This document shows positions 1 through 6,897 of a stretch of 8,136 nt of DNA, piece after piece. The stretch is from assembly GCA_002395905.1 (NCBI GenBank), contig DGVK01000081.1:1-8136 (forward strand), read 5' to 3'. Position numbers and translations under genes: made by a program. The notes beneath the pieces were generated by a model. The model did no database searches and was not told where the DNA came from. It worked only from the letters and a program-made list of their open reading frames with translations. The stretch is from Verrucomicrobia bacterium UBA4286. Lineage in GTDB: Bacteria; Verrucomicrobiota; Kiritimatiellia; RFP12; UBA1067. The number at the start of each line of letters is the position of its first letter. The first letter of the stretch is position 1.

Positions 1-420
1 AGATTCGGCGTCTCGTATGAGACGCGCGTCATTTCGGCTCACAGAACGCCGGAGGTCGCGATCGAGTATTCAAAGACGGCCGAGGCCCGCGGGATCAAGG
101 TCGTCATCGCGGCTGCAGGCGGCGCGGCGCATCTCGCCGGCGTGCTTGCGGCGGGGACTGTTCTTCCTGTGATCGGAATTCCTGTCGCCGGCGGCGCATT
201 GAACGGACTTGACGCGCTTTATGCAACGGTGCAGATGCCCGGCGGCGTGCCTGTGGCGACTGTGGCCTGCGGCAGCGCAGGTCCTGTGAACGCGGCGCTT
301 CTCGCCGTCCAGATTCTCGGCACCGCCGACGCTTCGCTGCGCGAGAAGTTCCGTGCGCACAAGGAAGAGTTGAAGAAGAAGGTCGCCGCAGCGAACGATC
401 GCATCCACGCCGAAGGTTGA
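1..420 (+). CDS. purE: N5-carboxyaminoimidazole ribonucleotide mutase (PurE), 3' part
   Basis: Cytoplasmic enzyme of de novo purine synthesis; it rearranges N5-CAIR to CAIR. The reading frame is already open at base 1, so the start and roughly the first 25-30 residues lie upstream; 139 codons and the TGA stop (418-420) are seen. Diagnostic class I PurE blocks are present in order: SAHRTP (His codon at 40-42, the catalytic histidine of the family), the glycine-rich AGGAAHLAG, the PVIGIPV strand, and QMPGGVPVATVA followed by the NAALLAVQIL helix. The usual 'AIG' after the last block reads 'ACG' here, a mild variant. A charged, lysine-rich C-terminal helix ends the protein, as in other PurEs. 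The next gene starts 14 bases after the stop, so the two are probably co-transcribed. Identity is secure; only the missing N-terminus limits it. Confidence 0.96.
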   Translation, partial: RFGVSYETRVISAHRTPEVAIEYSKTAEARGIKVVIAAAGGAAHLAGVLAAGTVLPVIGIPVAGGALNGLDALYATVQMPGGVPVATVACGSAGPVNAALLAVQILGTADASLREKFRAHKEELKKKVAAANDRIHAEG

Positions 421-427
421 AGAGGAG
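421..427 (+). promoter_or_regulatory. Ribosome binding site of the GH3 gene
   Basis: The purine-rich AGAGGAG directly follows the purE stop and sits 7 bases before the ATG at 435. It decides the start: a TTG at 417 is in the same frame but overlaps the purE stop and lies upstream of this site, so it cannot use it. Confidence 0.8.
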
Positions 428-434
428 TAGTTTT

Positions 435-2666
435 ATGAAAAACATGTGTGCAGCAGTGTGCGCCCTCGCGGCGCTGTGCGCCGCCGTGCGGTGCGGCGCG
501 GCGCAGACCGATGTCGAACGCCGCGTGGAAGAAACTCTTTCGCGCCTTACGTTCGAGCAGAAGCTTGGGCAGCTGTGGCAGTTCTCCGGCGGCCACCCGT
601 CCGAAGCGGCGTCGAGCGACAGGTCGAAGGGTGCGCTTGACCCGAAGTTCCTTGAGGCTGTCGGCGCGGGCCGCTACGGTTCTGTGATCGGAAAGCGCGG
701 TGTGTCGAACTACAACGCGATCCAGCGCGCCGCGATGGAAGGCGTCGGGATTCCTCTTCTCATCGGCCACGACATGATCCACTCGGCGACGACGACTTAT
801 CCGATTCCGCTCGCCATGGCCTGCGCGTGGGACGAGTCGCTGTGGGAACGCACGGCTTCGGCGATGGCGGTCGAATCGCTCGCGCTCGGCTGCAACTGGA
901 CCTTCACCCCGATGCTTGACGTCGCGCTCGACGCGCGATGGGGGCGCATCGCCGAGGGCGGAGGATGCGAACCTCTTGTGACGGGGCTAATGGGCGCGGC
1001 GATGATACGCGGCTTCCAGGGGAGCGACATGGCCGACGGGCTCCACATAGCGGCCTGCGCCAAGCACTACGTCTCCTACGGCGCGAGCTTCGGCGGGCGA
1101 GACTACAACGCGGTGGAGATGAGCGATTCAACTCTGCGCGACGTGTATCTGCCGCCGTTCAAGATGGCGGTCGATGCGGGAGTGGCGACGGTCATGCCGG
1201 CGTTCCACAGCTTCAACGGCGTTCCCTGCTCGATGAACTCCTATCTGCTGCGCGACATCCTGCGCGGCGAGTTCGGCTTCGACGGAATGACGATTTCCGA
1301 CTGGGCGGCCGTTCGCGAACTCATACGGCATGGCGTGGCCGCCGACAAGGCCGATGCCGCAGTGCTGGCTCTCAACGGCGGAATTGACATGGAGATGGTT
1401 TCGGACTGCTATGTCGAGACGCTGAAGAGCGCGGTTGAGCGCGGCCGCGTGACAATGAAGACGATCGATGACGCGGTGCGCAACATACTGCGCGTGAAAT
1501 TCCGTCTGGGTCTCTTCGACAGGCCGACGCTCGACGCCGACGCTCTGGCGAAAGCCATCGACCCCGCGGCGAACCGTGCGCTCGCCCGCGAGTGCGCGCG
1601 CAAGTCGTGCGTGCTGCTCAAGAACGACGGCGCGCTTCCTCTCAAGAAGGGAGTGAAGGTCGCGCTTCTCGGCGACCTCTCCGCAAGCGACTGGCAGATG
1701 CTCGGCTGCTGGAGCACGCGCGACCTCTCGAATTTCGAGAACGCGACCCTGCTCGACGGTCTCAAGGCCGACGGCGTTGACGTGAACTACGTCGAGGCCT
1801 ACACGCTCACAGGTCGCGTCGATCTCGCGGCGGTAGAGGCCGCGGCGCTCGCCGCAGATGTGGTCGTCGCGGCGTTCGGCGACTACTGGGAGAATTCCGG
1901 CGAAGGCAATTCCTCAGCGATACTTGAGCTGAAGGGCGGGCAGATGAAGGTCGCCGAAAAGGTGAAGTCGCTCGGCAAGCCTCTTGTGGCGGTTGTGTTC
2001 GGCGGCAGGCCTATGGCTTTCCTCGGTCTCGCAAAGACGGCGGACGCTCTTGTGATGGCGTGGAATCCCGGTGGATGCGGCGGATGGGGCATAGCCGATG
2101 TGATGACGGGTCTTGCCGAGCCTTGGGGCCGCCTCACTGTCGACATGCCGTATGCGACGGGGACGTGTCCGCTCTACTATTCAAGGACGACCACGGGCCG
2201 CCCGGCGGCGATCACCGCCGAGCATCCTTTCGGCAAGCGCTACACATCCTGCTACAACGACGCGCCGTTCGTGGCGCTTTATCCCTTCGGCTACGGCCTC
2301 ACATACACCTCTGTAAAGTATTCCGGCGAAAAGGTCGCGGTCGAGGGTGGCGAGGTCGTCTTCTCGGCGGATGTCGCCAACACCGGCGCTCGCGAGGCGA
2401 ACGAGCTTGTGCAGGTGTATGTGCGCGACGAGGTGGCGCGCATCGTGCGGCCGCGCCGCGAACTGAAGGGCTTCAAGCGCGTGGCGCTGCGCGCGGGCGA
2501 GACGAAGCACGTCGAGATAAGAGTTCCCGTCTCTTCGTTTGGTTACACGCTCAATGGCGTCCGCGCCGTGGAGCCTGGCTGGTTCACGGCGTGGGTCGCG
2601 CCCGATTCCGACTCCGGCAGGCGGCTCCGCTTCGAGCTTTCTGCGGCGGATGTCGCGTCCAGATAG
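435..2666 (+). CDS. Secreted family 3 glycoside hydrolase (BglX-like beta-glucosidase)
   Basis: Predicted periplasmic beta-glycosidase of 743 residues, typical of BglX-type GH3 enzymes, which release glucose or other sugars from beta-linked oligosaccharides by a retaining mechanism. The ATG at 435 gives a signal peptide: Met-Lys, then an Ala/Cys/Leu-rich core, with likely signal peptidase I cleavage near CGAAQ at about residues 21-25. Domains in order: TIM barrel (about 30-370) with the substrate-binding Lys210-His211 pair (AKHY) and the nucleophile Asp289 in TISDW; alpha/beta sandwich (about 385-610) with the likely acid/base Glu490 in ENSGEGNS (Glu486 is nearby); PFGYGLTY (617-624); and a C-terminal fibronectin III-like domain (about 640-735) with RPRRELKGFKR. 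The usual EGFGED block after WGR reads EGGGCEP (174-180), which is atypical. Substrate is not determinable; it could be a beta-glucosidase, beta-xylosidase or similar. It probably shares the purE transcript. Confidence 0.94.
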   Translation: MKNMCAAVCALAALCAAVRCGAAQTDVERRVEETLSRLTFEQKLGQLWQFSGGHPSEAASSDRSKGALDPKFLEAVGAGRYGSVIGKRGVSNYNAIQRAAMEGVGIPLLIGHDMIHSATTTYPIPLAMACAWDESLWERTASAMAVESLALGCNWTFTPMLDVALDARWGRIAEGGGCEPLVTGLMGAAMIRGFQGSDMADGLHIAACAKHYVSYGASFGGRDYNAVEMSDSTLRDVYLPPFKMAVDAGVATVMPAFHSFNGVPCSMNSYLLRDILRGEFGFDGMTISDWAAVRELIRHGVAADKADAAVLALNGGIDMEMVSDCYVETLKSAVERGRVTMKTIDDAVRNILRVKFRLGLFDRPTLDADALAKAIDPAANRALARECARKSCVLLKNDGALPLKKGVKVALLGDLSASDWQMLGCWSTRDLSNFENATLLDGLKADGVDVNYVEAYTLTGRVDLAAVEAAALAADVVVAAFGDYWENSGEGNSSAILELKGGQMKVAEKVKSLGKPLVAVVFGGRPMAFLGLAKTADALVMAWNPGGCGGWGIADVMTGLAEPWGRLTVDMPYATGTCPLYYSRTTTGRPAAITAEHPFGKRYTSCYNDAPFVALYPFGYGLTYTSVKYSGEKVAVEGGEVVFSADVANTGAREANELVQVYVRDEVARIVRPRRELKGFKRVALRAGETKHVEIRVPVSSFGYTLNGVRAVEPGWFTAWVAPDSDSGRRLRFELSAADVASR

Positions 2667-2688
2667 TCCGTCGCGGACGGCGCCGGTC
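2666..2688. repeat. Short inverted repeats between the GH3 gene and eda
   Basis: Just after the GH3 stop, GTCCG (2666-2670) and CGGAC (2674-2678) form a 5-bp stem with a 3-base loop; the overlapping CCGTC/GACGG pair (2668-2672, 2676-2680) is an alternative. Next to it, GAC (2676-2678) and GTC (2686-2688) flank the palindrome GGCGCC (2679-2684). No T-run follows, so this is not a standard terminator. The second dyad covers the -35 area of the promoter downstream and could be an operator, but in DNA this GC-rich it may be chance. Confidence 0.3.
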
Positions 2689-2699
2689 AATCGGGAAAA

Positions 2700-2708
2700 T
2701 GGTATAAT
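2700..2708 (+). promoter_or_regulatory. Extended -10 promoter of the sugar-acid operon
   Basis: TGGTATAAT is a perfect consensus -10 hexamer (2703-2708) with the TGn extension. No -35 match lies 16-18 bases upstream, which is normal for extended -10 promoters. This A/T-rich island stands out in very GC-rich DNA. Seven bases separate the hexamer from the A of the eda ATG at 2716, so transcription would start at or within a base or two of that ATG and the transcript would be leaderless. It would drive eda, kdgK, the SDR, the dehydratase and the flavoprotein. Confidence 0.75.
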
Positions 2709-2715
2709 ACGTCCT

Positions 2716-3372
2716 ATGGAAAGAAAGCAGCAGATAGTCGGCACCGTCCTTGACGGGCGGATAATCGCGATCATTCGCGGCTTCGCGCCGGATGTATGCC
2801 TCAAGCTCGCCGAGGCGTACGCGCGCGGCGGCATACGCCTTGTGGAGGTGACGTTCAACCAGAAGTCGCCGGAAACGTGGAAGGACACGGCCGCCGCGAT
2901 ACGCGCGATAAAGGAGCGTTTTTCGGGGAGCGTGTGCGTCGGCGCAGGAACCGTTCTTACCGAGGAGCAGCTCGACATGTGCGAACAGGCGGGCGGCGAA
3001 TACATGATAACGCCGAACGTCAACACCGCGCTTATCCGCGAGTGCGTGCGCCGCGGACTTGTCGCGATGCCCGGCGCGCTTACGCCGTCCGAGGCGGTCG
3101 ACGCGTGGGAGGCCGGCGCGAGTTTCGTGAAGATATTCCCGGCCGGTTCGCTCGGGCCGGCATATGTGAAGGCCATCCGTGCGCCGCTTTCCCACATACC
3201 GTTCCTCGCTGTCGGCGGCATAAGCCCGGAGAATGTTGCGGACTTCATGCGCGTCGGGTGCGTCGGCGCCGGCGTCGGCGGGAATCTCACAAACAAAGAA
3301 TGGATAGCCGCCGGCGAATGGAGCAGGATCGAAGACGTCGCGAGACAGCTTATCGAAAGGTCGAAAATATGA
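2716..3372 (+). CDS. eda: KDPG/KHG aldolase (Entner-Doudoroff aldolase)
   Basis: Cytoplasmic class I aldolase of 218 residues, a normal length for the family. It cleaves 2-keto-3-deoxy-6-phosphogluconate to pyruvate and glyceraldehyde 3-phosphate. Sequence support: N-terminal IIAIIRG strand; catalytic Glu44 in LVEVTF; GAGTVLTEEQ; ITPNVN; the Schiff-base Lys139 in FVKIFPAG; the phosphate-binding VGGISPENV; and GVGGNLTNKEW near the C-terminus. ATG 2716 is the only reasonable start, because the conserved domain begins about 12 residues in and the upstream frame runs into the GH3 gene. No Shine-Dalgarno sequence precedes it; instead the -10 element ends 7 bases upstream, implying leaderless translation. 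The stop overlaps the kdgK start as ATGA (3369-3372). The pairing with kdgK supports KDPG over 4-hydroxy-2-oxoglutarate as the main substrate, though the family often handles both. Confidence 0.95.
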   Translation: MERKQQIVGTVLDGRIIAIIRGFAPDVCLKLAEAYARGGIRLVEVTFNQKSPETWKDTAAAIRAIKERFSGSVCVGAGTVLTEEQLDMCEQAGGEYMITPNVNTALIRECVRRGLVAMPGALTPSEAVDAWEAGASFVKIFPAGSLGPAYVKAIRAPLSHIPFLAVGGISPENVADFMRVGCVGAGVGGNLTNKEWIAAGEWSRIEDVARQLIERSKI

Positions 3373-4394
3373 GAATCGTTACATTCGGAGAGATCATGAT
3401 GCGTCTCAACCCGGAGGGTTTCCGTCGCTTTGTGCAGGCGGACCGGTTCGAGGCGAGCTACGCGGGAGGAGAGGCGAACGTCGCCGTCTCGCTAGCCAAC
3501 TACGGGCAGGACGCTTCGTTCGTCACCAAACTGCCGTCGAATCCTCTCGGCGAGGCGGCGCGCAACGCGGTGCGTCATTTCGGGGTTGACACGGCGGGGA
3601 TCGTCTGGGGCGGGCCGCGCCTCGGGCTTTACTTCGTCGAGAAGGGCGCGTCGCAGCGTCCGTCGAAAGTCGTCTACGACCGCGCGGCGAGCTCCATAGC
3701 GCTTGCGAAGCGCGGCGATTTTGACTGGGAGAAGATTCTCAAAGGAGCGAAGTGGTTCCACTTCACAGGCATAACCCCCGCGCTCGGCGGCGAGCTGCCC
3801 GAGATATGCCTTGACGCGCTAAAGGTCTGCAAGGCGAGGAAGATAACCGTCTCCTGCGACCTCAACTACCGCGGGAAGCTATGGACGAAAGAGGCTGCCG
3901 GGAAATGCATGGCGAAGCTCGTGCCGTTCGTCGACGTGCTCATCGCCAACGAGGCCGACGCCGCCGACGTCTTCGGAATCAAGGCGAAGGGGACTGACGT
4001 TGATTCGGGGCGGCTCGACAAGGCGGGATATGTCTCCGTCGCGGAGCAGCTCGTAAAGCGCTTCGGCGTGAAGAAGGTGGCGATCACTCTGCGCACGTCG
4101 ATCTCCGCCTCGCGCAACCTATGGGCGGGAATGCTCTACGACGCGAAGACGAAGAAGGCCTGCTTCTCCGCCGAGCACGACATACTTATCGTCGACCGCG
4201 TCGGCGGCGGCGATTCGTTCGGCGGCGGGCTCATCCATGCGCTCGCGACAGGCAAGGGCCAGCAGGCTGCAATCGATTTCGCGGTCGCGGCGAGCTGCCT
4301 CAAGCATTCCATAGAGCACGACTTCAATCTTGTATCAGTCGCCGAGGTGGAGTCTCTCGCGGCGGGCAACGCGTCCGGGAGGGTCCAGAGATGA
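3369..4394 (+). CDS. kdgK: 2-keto-3-deoxygluconate kinase (PfkB family)
   Basis: Cytoplasmic sugar kinase of 341 residues that phosphorylates KDG to KDPG with ATP, feeding the aldolase encoded just upstream. PfkB (ribokinase) features: N-terminal TFGEIMMRL strand, the substrate-side motif YAGGEANVAVSLA (Gly33-Gly34, Asn37), SCDLNYRGKLW in the middle, IANEADA, and the C-terminal signature DRVGGGDSFGGG with catalytic base Asp282. FGEIMMRL and GGEANVA are characteristic of KdgK rather than of ribokinase or fructokinase. The ATG at 3369 overlaps the eda stop, with GAAAGG (3355-3360) as ribosome binding site. The frame stays open upstream to 2796, but that part is a shadow of eda. The gene ends with another ATGA overlap into the dehydrogenase. 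Some PfkB members with this look accept related keto-deoxy acids such as 2-keto-3-deoxygalactonate, so exact specificity is inferred. Confidence 0.93.
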   Translation: MRIVTFGEIMMRLNPEGFRRFVQADRFEASYAGGEANVAVSLANYGQDASFVTKLPSNPLGEAARNAVRHFGVDTAGIVWGGPRLGLYFVEKGASQRPSKVVYDRAASSIALAKRGDFDWEKILKGAKWFHFTGITPALGGELPEICLDALKVCKARKITVSCDLNYRGKLWTKEAAGKCMAKLVPFVDVLIANEADAADVFGIKAKGTDVDSGRLDKAGYVSVAEQLVKRFGVKKVAITLRTSISASRNLWAGMLYDAKTKKACFSAEHDILIVDRVGGGDSFGGGLIHALATGKGQQAAIDFAVAASCLKHSIEHDFNLVSVAEVESLAAGNASGRVQR

Positions 4395-5194
4395 GGAACA
4401 TTCTTGTCACAGGTTCATCGCACGGCATCGGCGCGGGGTGCGCCGTCGCGTTCGCGCGCGACGAAGGCGCGAACATCGGCATCTGCGGCAACAAAGACGC
4501 GGCCGGGGCGGAGGCCGTCGCCCGCGAGTGCGAGAAGTTCGGCGTTAAGACAAAGGTCTACCTCGGCGACGTCGGCACGCATGATTTCTGCAAAGCGACG
4601 ATGGAAGACTTTATCTCCACCTTCGGCAAAATCGACGTGCTGGTGAACAACGCGGGCGGCGCGCTCAAGATTCCCGGCGGACCGAAAGGCGAGTTCAAGG
4701 ACATGCCCATGGACTACTGGGACAGCCAGATCGCGCTCAACCTCAACTCCGCCGCGTATCTCTCGCGATACGCCGTGGCGGACATGGTTGAGAAGAAGAC
4801 CGAGGGCCGCATCGTCAACGTATCGTCGGTCCACGGCCAGGTGACATGGGTCCACCGCCGCATGCTGCCGTATTCGGCGGGCAAGGCGGGACTCAACATG
4901 TTCACGCGCGCGCTCGGCGTGGAGGTCGCGAAATACGGCATACGCGTAAACTGCGTCGCGCCGGGCCTAATCTACACCAAGATAATGTCGCGCTATTCCG
5001 AGGCGGACGTCCGGGGCTTCAACCACAAGATACCGGTCGGACGCGGCGGAACTGTAGAGGAGATTGTGCCGATGATCCAGTTCCTCGCCGATGTGGAGAA
5101 GACGCGCTTCATCGTCGGCCAGGTGATATGCGTCGACGGCGGCCAGTCGTGCGACGGCTCCATAGAGTCAATGAACTTCAATATCGAAGGATGA
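4391..5194 (+). CDS. Short-chain dehydrogenase, probably aldose (glucose 1-dehydrogenase-like)
   Basis: Classical SDR of 267 residues, NAD(P)-dependent and cytoplasmic. The cofactor motif TGSSHGIG is at residues 7-14, NNAG at 86-89, and the catalytic set is Ser146 (in NVSSVHG), Tyr161 and Lys165 (YSAGK), followed by RVNCVAPGLIYT and the C-terminal VDGGQS. The SSVHG stretch and the IPVGRGGTVEEI block resemble bacterial glucose 1-dehydrogenases. The end of the second strand (GICGNKD) lacks the acidic residue typical of NAD-specific enzymes, so NADP use is possible. In this operon it most plausibly oxidises an aldose to its lactone, one step ahead of the dehydratase. Alternatives are a KduD-like keto-deoxygluconate dehydrogenase or an L-fucose/L-rhamnose dehydrogenase. 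Fold and class are firm; the substrate is inferred from context. It starts by ATGA overlap with kdgK. Confidence 0.9.
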   Translation: MRNILVTGSSHGIGAGCAVAFARDEGANIGICGNKDAAGAEAVARECEKFGVKTKVYLGDVGTHDFCKATMEDFISTFGKIDVLVNNAGGALKIPGGPKGEFKDMPMDYWDSQIALNLNSAAYLSRYAVADMVEKKTEGRIVNVSSVHGQVTWVHRRMLPYSAGKAGLNMFTRALGVEVAKYGIRVNCVAPGLIYTKIMSRYSEADVRGFNHKIPVGRGGTVEEIVPMIQFLADVEKTRFIVGQVICVDGGQSCDGSIESMNFNIEG

Positions 5195-5207
5195 AAGGAA
5201 AATCCAA

Positions 5208-6896
5208 ATGAGCAACTGTGACGGAAATTGCAAACTCAAACTGCGCAGCAAGTGGGAGTTCGGCGAGGCGAGCGAATGCCGCCGCGGACTTCTCTGCGGC
5301 ATGGGCATATCGCCCGAAGAGCAGGCGAGGCCGCTTATCGGTGTCGTAAACTCGTGGAATGAATACAACCCCGGCCACGTCCACCTGAAGGGACTCGCCG
5401 AGCGCGTGAAACAGGGCATACGCGACGCGGGCGGCTACCCGGTCGAGGTTATGACGACGGCCATCTGCGACGGTATGGTCCTCAAGGATCCGAAATACAT
5501 CGAGATCCCTTCGCGCAACTCCATCGCAGACCAGGTAGAGATAACGGTCGACGGCAACTTCTTCGACGGCATGGTGATGCTGTCGACGTGCGACTCGATC
5601 GTTCCCGGCCACCTCATGGCGGCCGCGCGCCTCGACATCCCGACGGTCCTCGTCACCGGCGGCTACATGCCGCTCGGCACGTTCCGCGGCAAGGAGGTTC
5701 TGCACATCCACGCGCAGGACAAGGTCGGTACGATGCAGGACGGCAAGATCGATCCCGATGAATACAACGGCCTCATCGAACACTCGTGGGGGACGTGCGG
5801 CGGCTGCACTTCGATGACGACGGCCAACTCCATGTGCATGGTCGCCGAAGCGCTCGGCATGTCGCTTCCCTACAACTCGACGGTGAGCGCCGTTTCGAGC
5901 GAGCTCGCGCTTATCGCCTACCGTGCCGGCGAGCGCGTGATGGATCTCCTGCGCAAGGGCATAACCGCGCGCAAGATCATCACCCCGGCCGCGATACGCA
6001 ACGCGATCAAGATGGACATGGCCGTCGCCGCGTCCTCCAACCTCATCCTCCACATTCCGGCGATCGCACACGAGGCCGGCTACGACGAGCCGTGGTGGAA
6101 GTATTTCGACGAGGCGTCGAACGACATACCGCTCCTGTCCCACCTCGCGCCGTCCGGCCCGTACAACCTTCACGACCTTGACCTCGCGGGCGGACTGCCC
6201 GCCGTCATGAAGGAGCTTCTGCCGAAGATCGACGGCGACGCGCTCACCGTCACCGGCAGGACGATGGCCGAGAACGTGGCCTCGGCCAAGGTCTACAACC
6301 GCGACGTCATCCACACGCTTGAAGACCCCGTGATGAAGAAGCCCGGCATCGGCGTTCTCTACGGTTCGCTCGCGCCAGAGGGGGCGATCATCAAGATCGC
6401 GGCCGTGCCGGACGCTCTGATGAACACGTTCAGCGGCCCCGCGCGCGTCTTCGATTCGCTGGACGAAGGTCTCGCCGCGCTCCGCGCAGGAAAGATCAAG
6501 CCGGGCGACGCGTGCGTCCTGAGGTTCCTCGGTCTCAAGGCCCGCTTCGGCACGACGGCCTTCATGTTCCAGGAGGAGCTCAAGGGCAGGCCCGAGCTGT
6601 ACAACTCGTGCGCGGTCATCACAGACGGACGCTTCTCCGGCGGAACGTCGGGTCTTTCGGTCGGCTACGTCTCGCCGGAAGCCGCCCTGTGTGGTCCGCT
6701 CGGCCTAGTCAAGGAGGGCGACACAATCGAGATCGACCTCCCCGGCCGCCGCATCGACCTCAAGATCGACGACGTCGAGATGGCCAGGCGCAAGGCTGCG
6801 TTCAACTGGAAGTTCGACGAGTCCAAGTATCCGCGCTTCCTCAACCTCTTCGTGAAGAACGTCGGGTCGATGGCGCACGGCGGCATCTGGGAGTGA
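5208..6896 (+). CDS. IlvD/EDD-family dehydratase, probably for a sugar acid, with atypical metal site
   Basis: Protein of 562 residues in the Fe-S dehydratase family that includes dihydroxy-acid dehydratase, 6-phosphogluconate dehydratase and aldonate dehydratases. Next to kdgK and eda, the likely reaction is dehydration of a hexonate (gluconate or an epimer) to KDG. Motifs: VVNSWNEYNPGHVHL (Gly56 where [2Fe-2S] members have Cys, as in E. coli IlvD), Cys128 in STCDSIVPG, Cys200 in GGCTSMTTANSM, and the presumed catalytic base Ser477 in GRFSGGTSG. Three usual Mg2+ ligands appear replaced: Glu to Asn104 (SRE to SRN), carbamylated Lys to Ser130 (CDK to CDS), and Glu to Ala451 in FGTTAFM; Asp129 stays. 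These alignments are from memory. The start ATG has AAAGGA (5194-5199) at 8 bases, 13 bases after the SDR stop. It is annotated by family, because a housekeeping ilvD role is unlikely in this operon. Confidence 0.92.
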   Translation: MSNCDGNCKLKLRSKWEFGEASECRRGLLCGMGISPEEQARPLIGVVNSWNEYNPGHVHLKGLAERVKQGIRDAGGYPVEVMTTAICDGMVLKDPKYIEIPSRNSIADQVEITVDGNFFDGMVMLSTCDSIVPGHLMAAARLDIPTVLVTGGYMPLGTFRGKEVLHIHAQDKVGTMQDGKIDPDEYNGLIEHSWGTCGGCTSMTTANSMCMVAEALGMSLPYNSTVSAVSSELALIAYRAGERVMDLLRKGITARKIITPAAIRNAIKMDMAVAASSNLILHIPAIAHEAGYDEPWWKYFDEASNDIPLLSHLAPSGPYNLHDLDLAGGLPAVMKELLPKIDGDALTVTGRTMAENVASAKVYNRDVIHTLEDPVMKKPGIGVLYGSLAPEGAIIKIAAVPDALMNTFSGPARVFDSLDEGLAALRAGKIKPGDACVLRFLGLKARFGTTAFMFQEELKGRPELYNSCAVITDGRFSGGTSGLSVGYVSPEAALCGPLGLVKEGDTIEIDLPGRRIDLKIDDVEMARRKAAFNWKFDESKYPRFLNLFVKNVGSMAHGGIWE

Positions 6897-6897
6897 T

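Noticed and set aside
417..434. TTG start for the GH3 gene, six codons upstream
   Set aside because: It would overlap the purE stop and lie before the AGAGGAG site; ATG 435 gives the proper spacing and a normal signal peptide.
435..520. Lipoprotein signal on the GH3 protein
   Set aside because: Cysteines occur in the signal region, but the residues before them (AAVC, AALC, AVRC) do not form a proper lipobox; a signal peptidase I site fits better.
2666..2680. Rho-independent terminator after the GH3 gene
   Set aside because: The stem is only 5 bp and no T-run follows.
2181..3296. Long minus-strand open frame (371 codons) opposite the GH3 end and eda
   Set aside because: It spans the end of one well-recognised gene, the promoter and most of another; its product is low-complexity and matches no family. 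Antisense open frames are expected at this GC content.
2796..3368. Upstream extension of kdgK giving a 532-residue protein
   Set aside because: The extra 191 residues overlap eda in another frame and are Arg/Gly-rich; PfkB homology starts right at ATG 3369, which has its own ribosome binding site.
5178..6314. Long minus-strand open frame (378 codons) opposite the dehydratase
   Set aside because: It lies fully opposite a conserved dehydratase, and its Arg/His/Val/Asp-rich product shows no motif: a codon-bias shadow.
5208..6896. Housekeeping ilvD (branched-chain amino acid synthesis)
   Set aside because: The operon partners are KDG/KDPG enzymes, no ilv or leu genes are near, and metal-ligand positions differ from IlvD.
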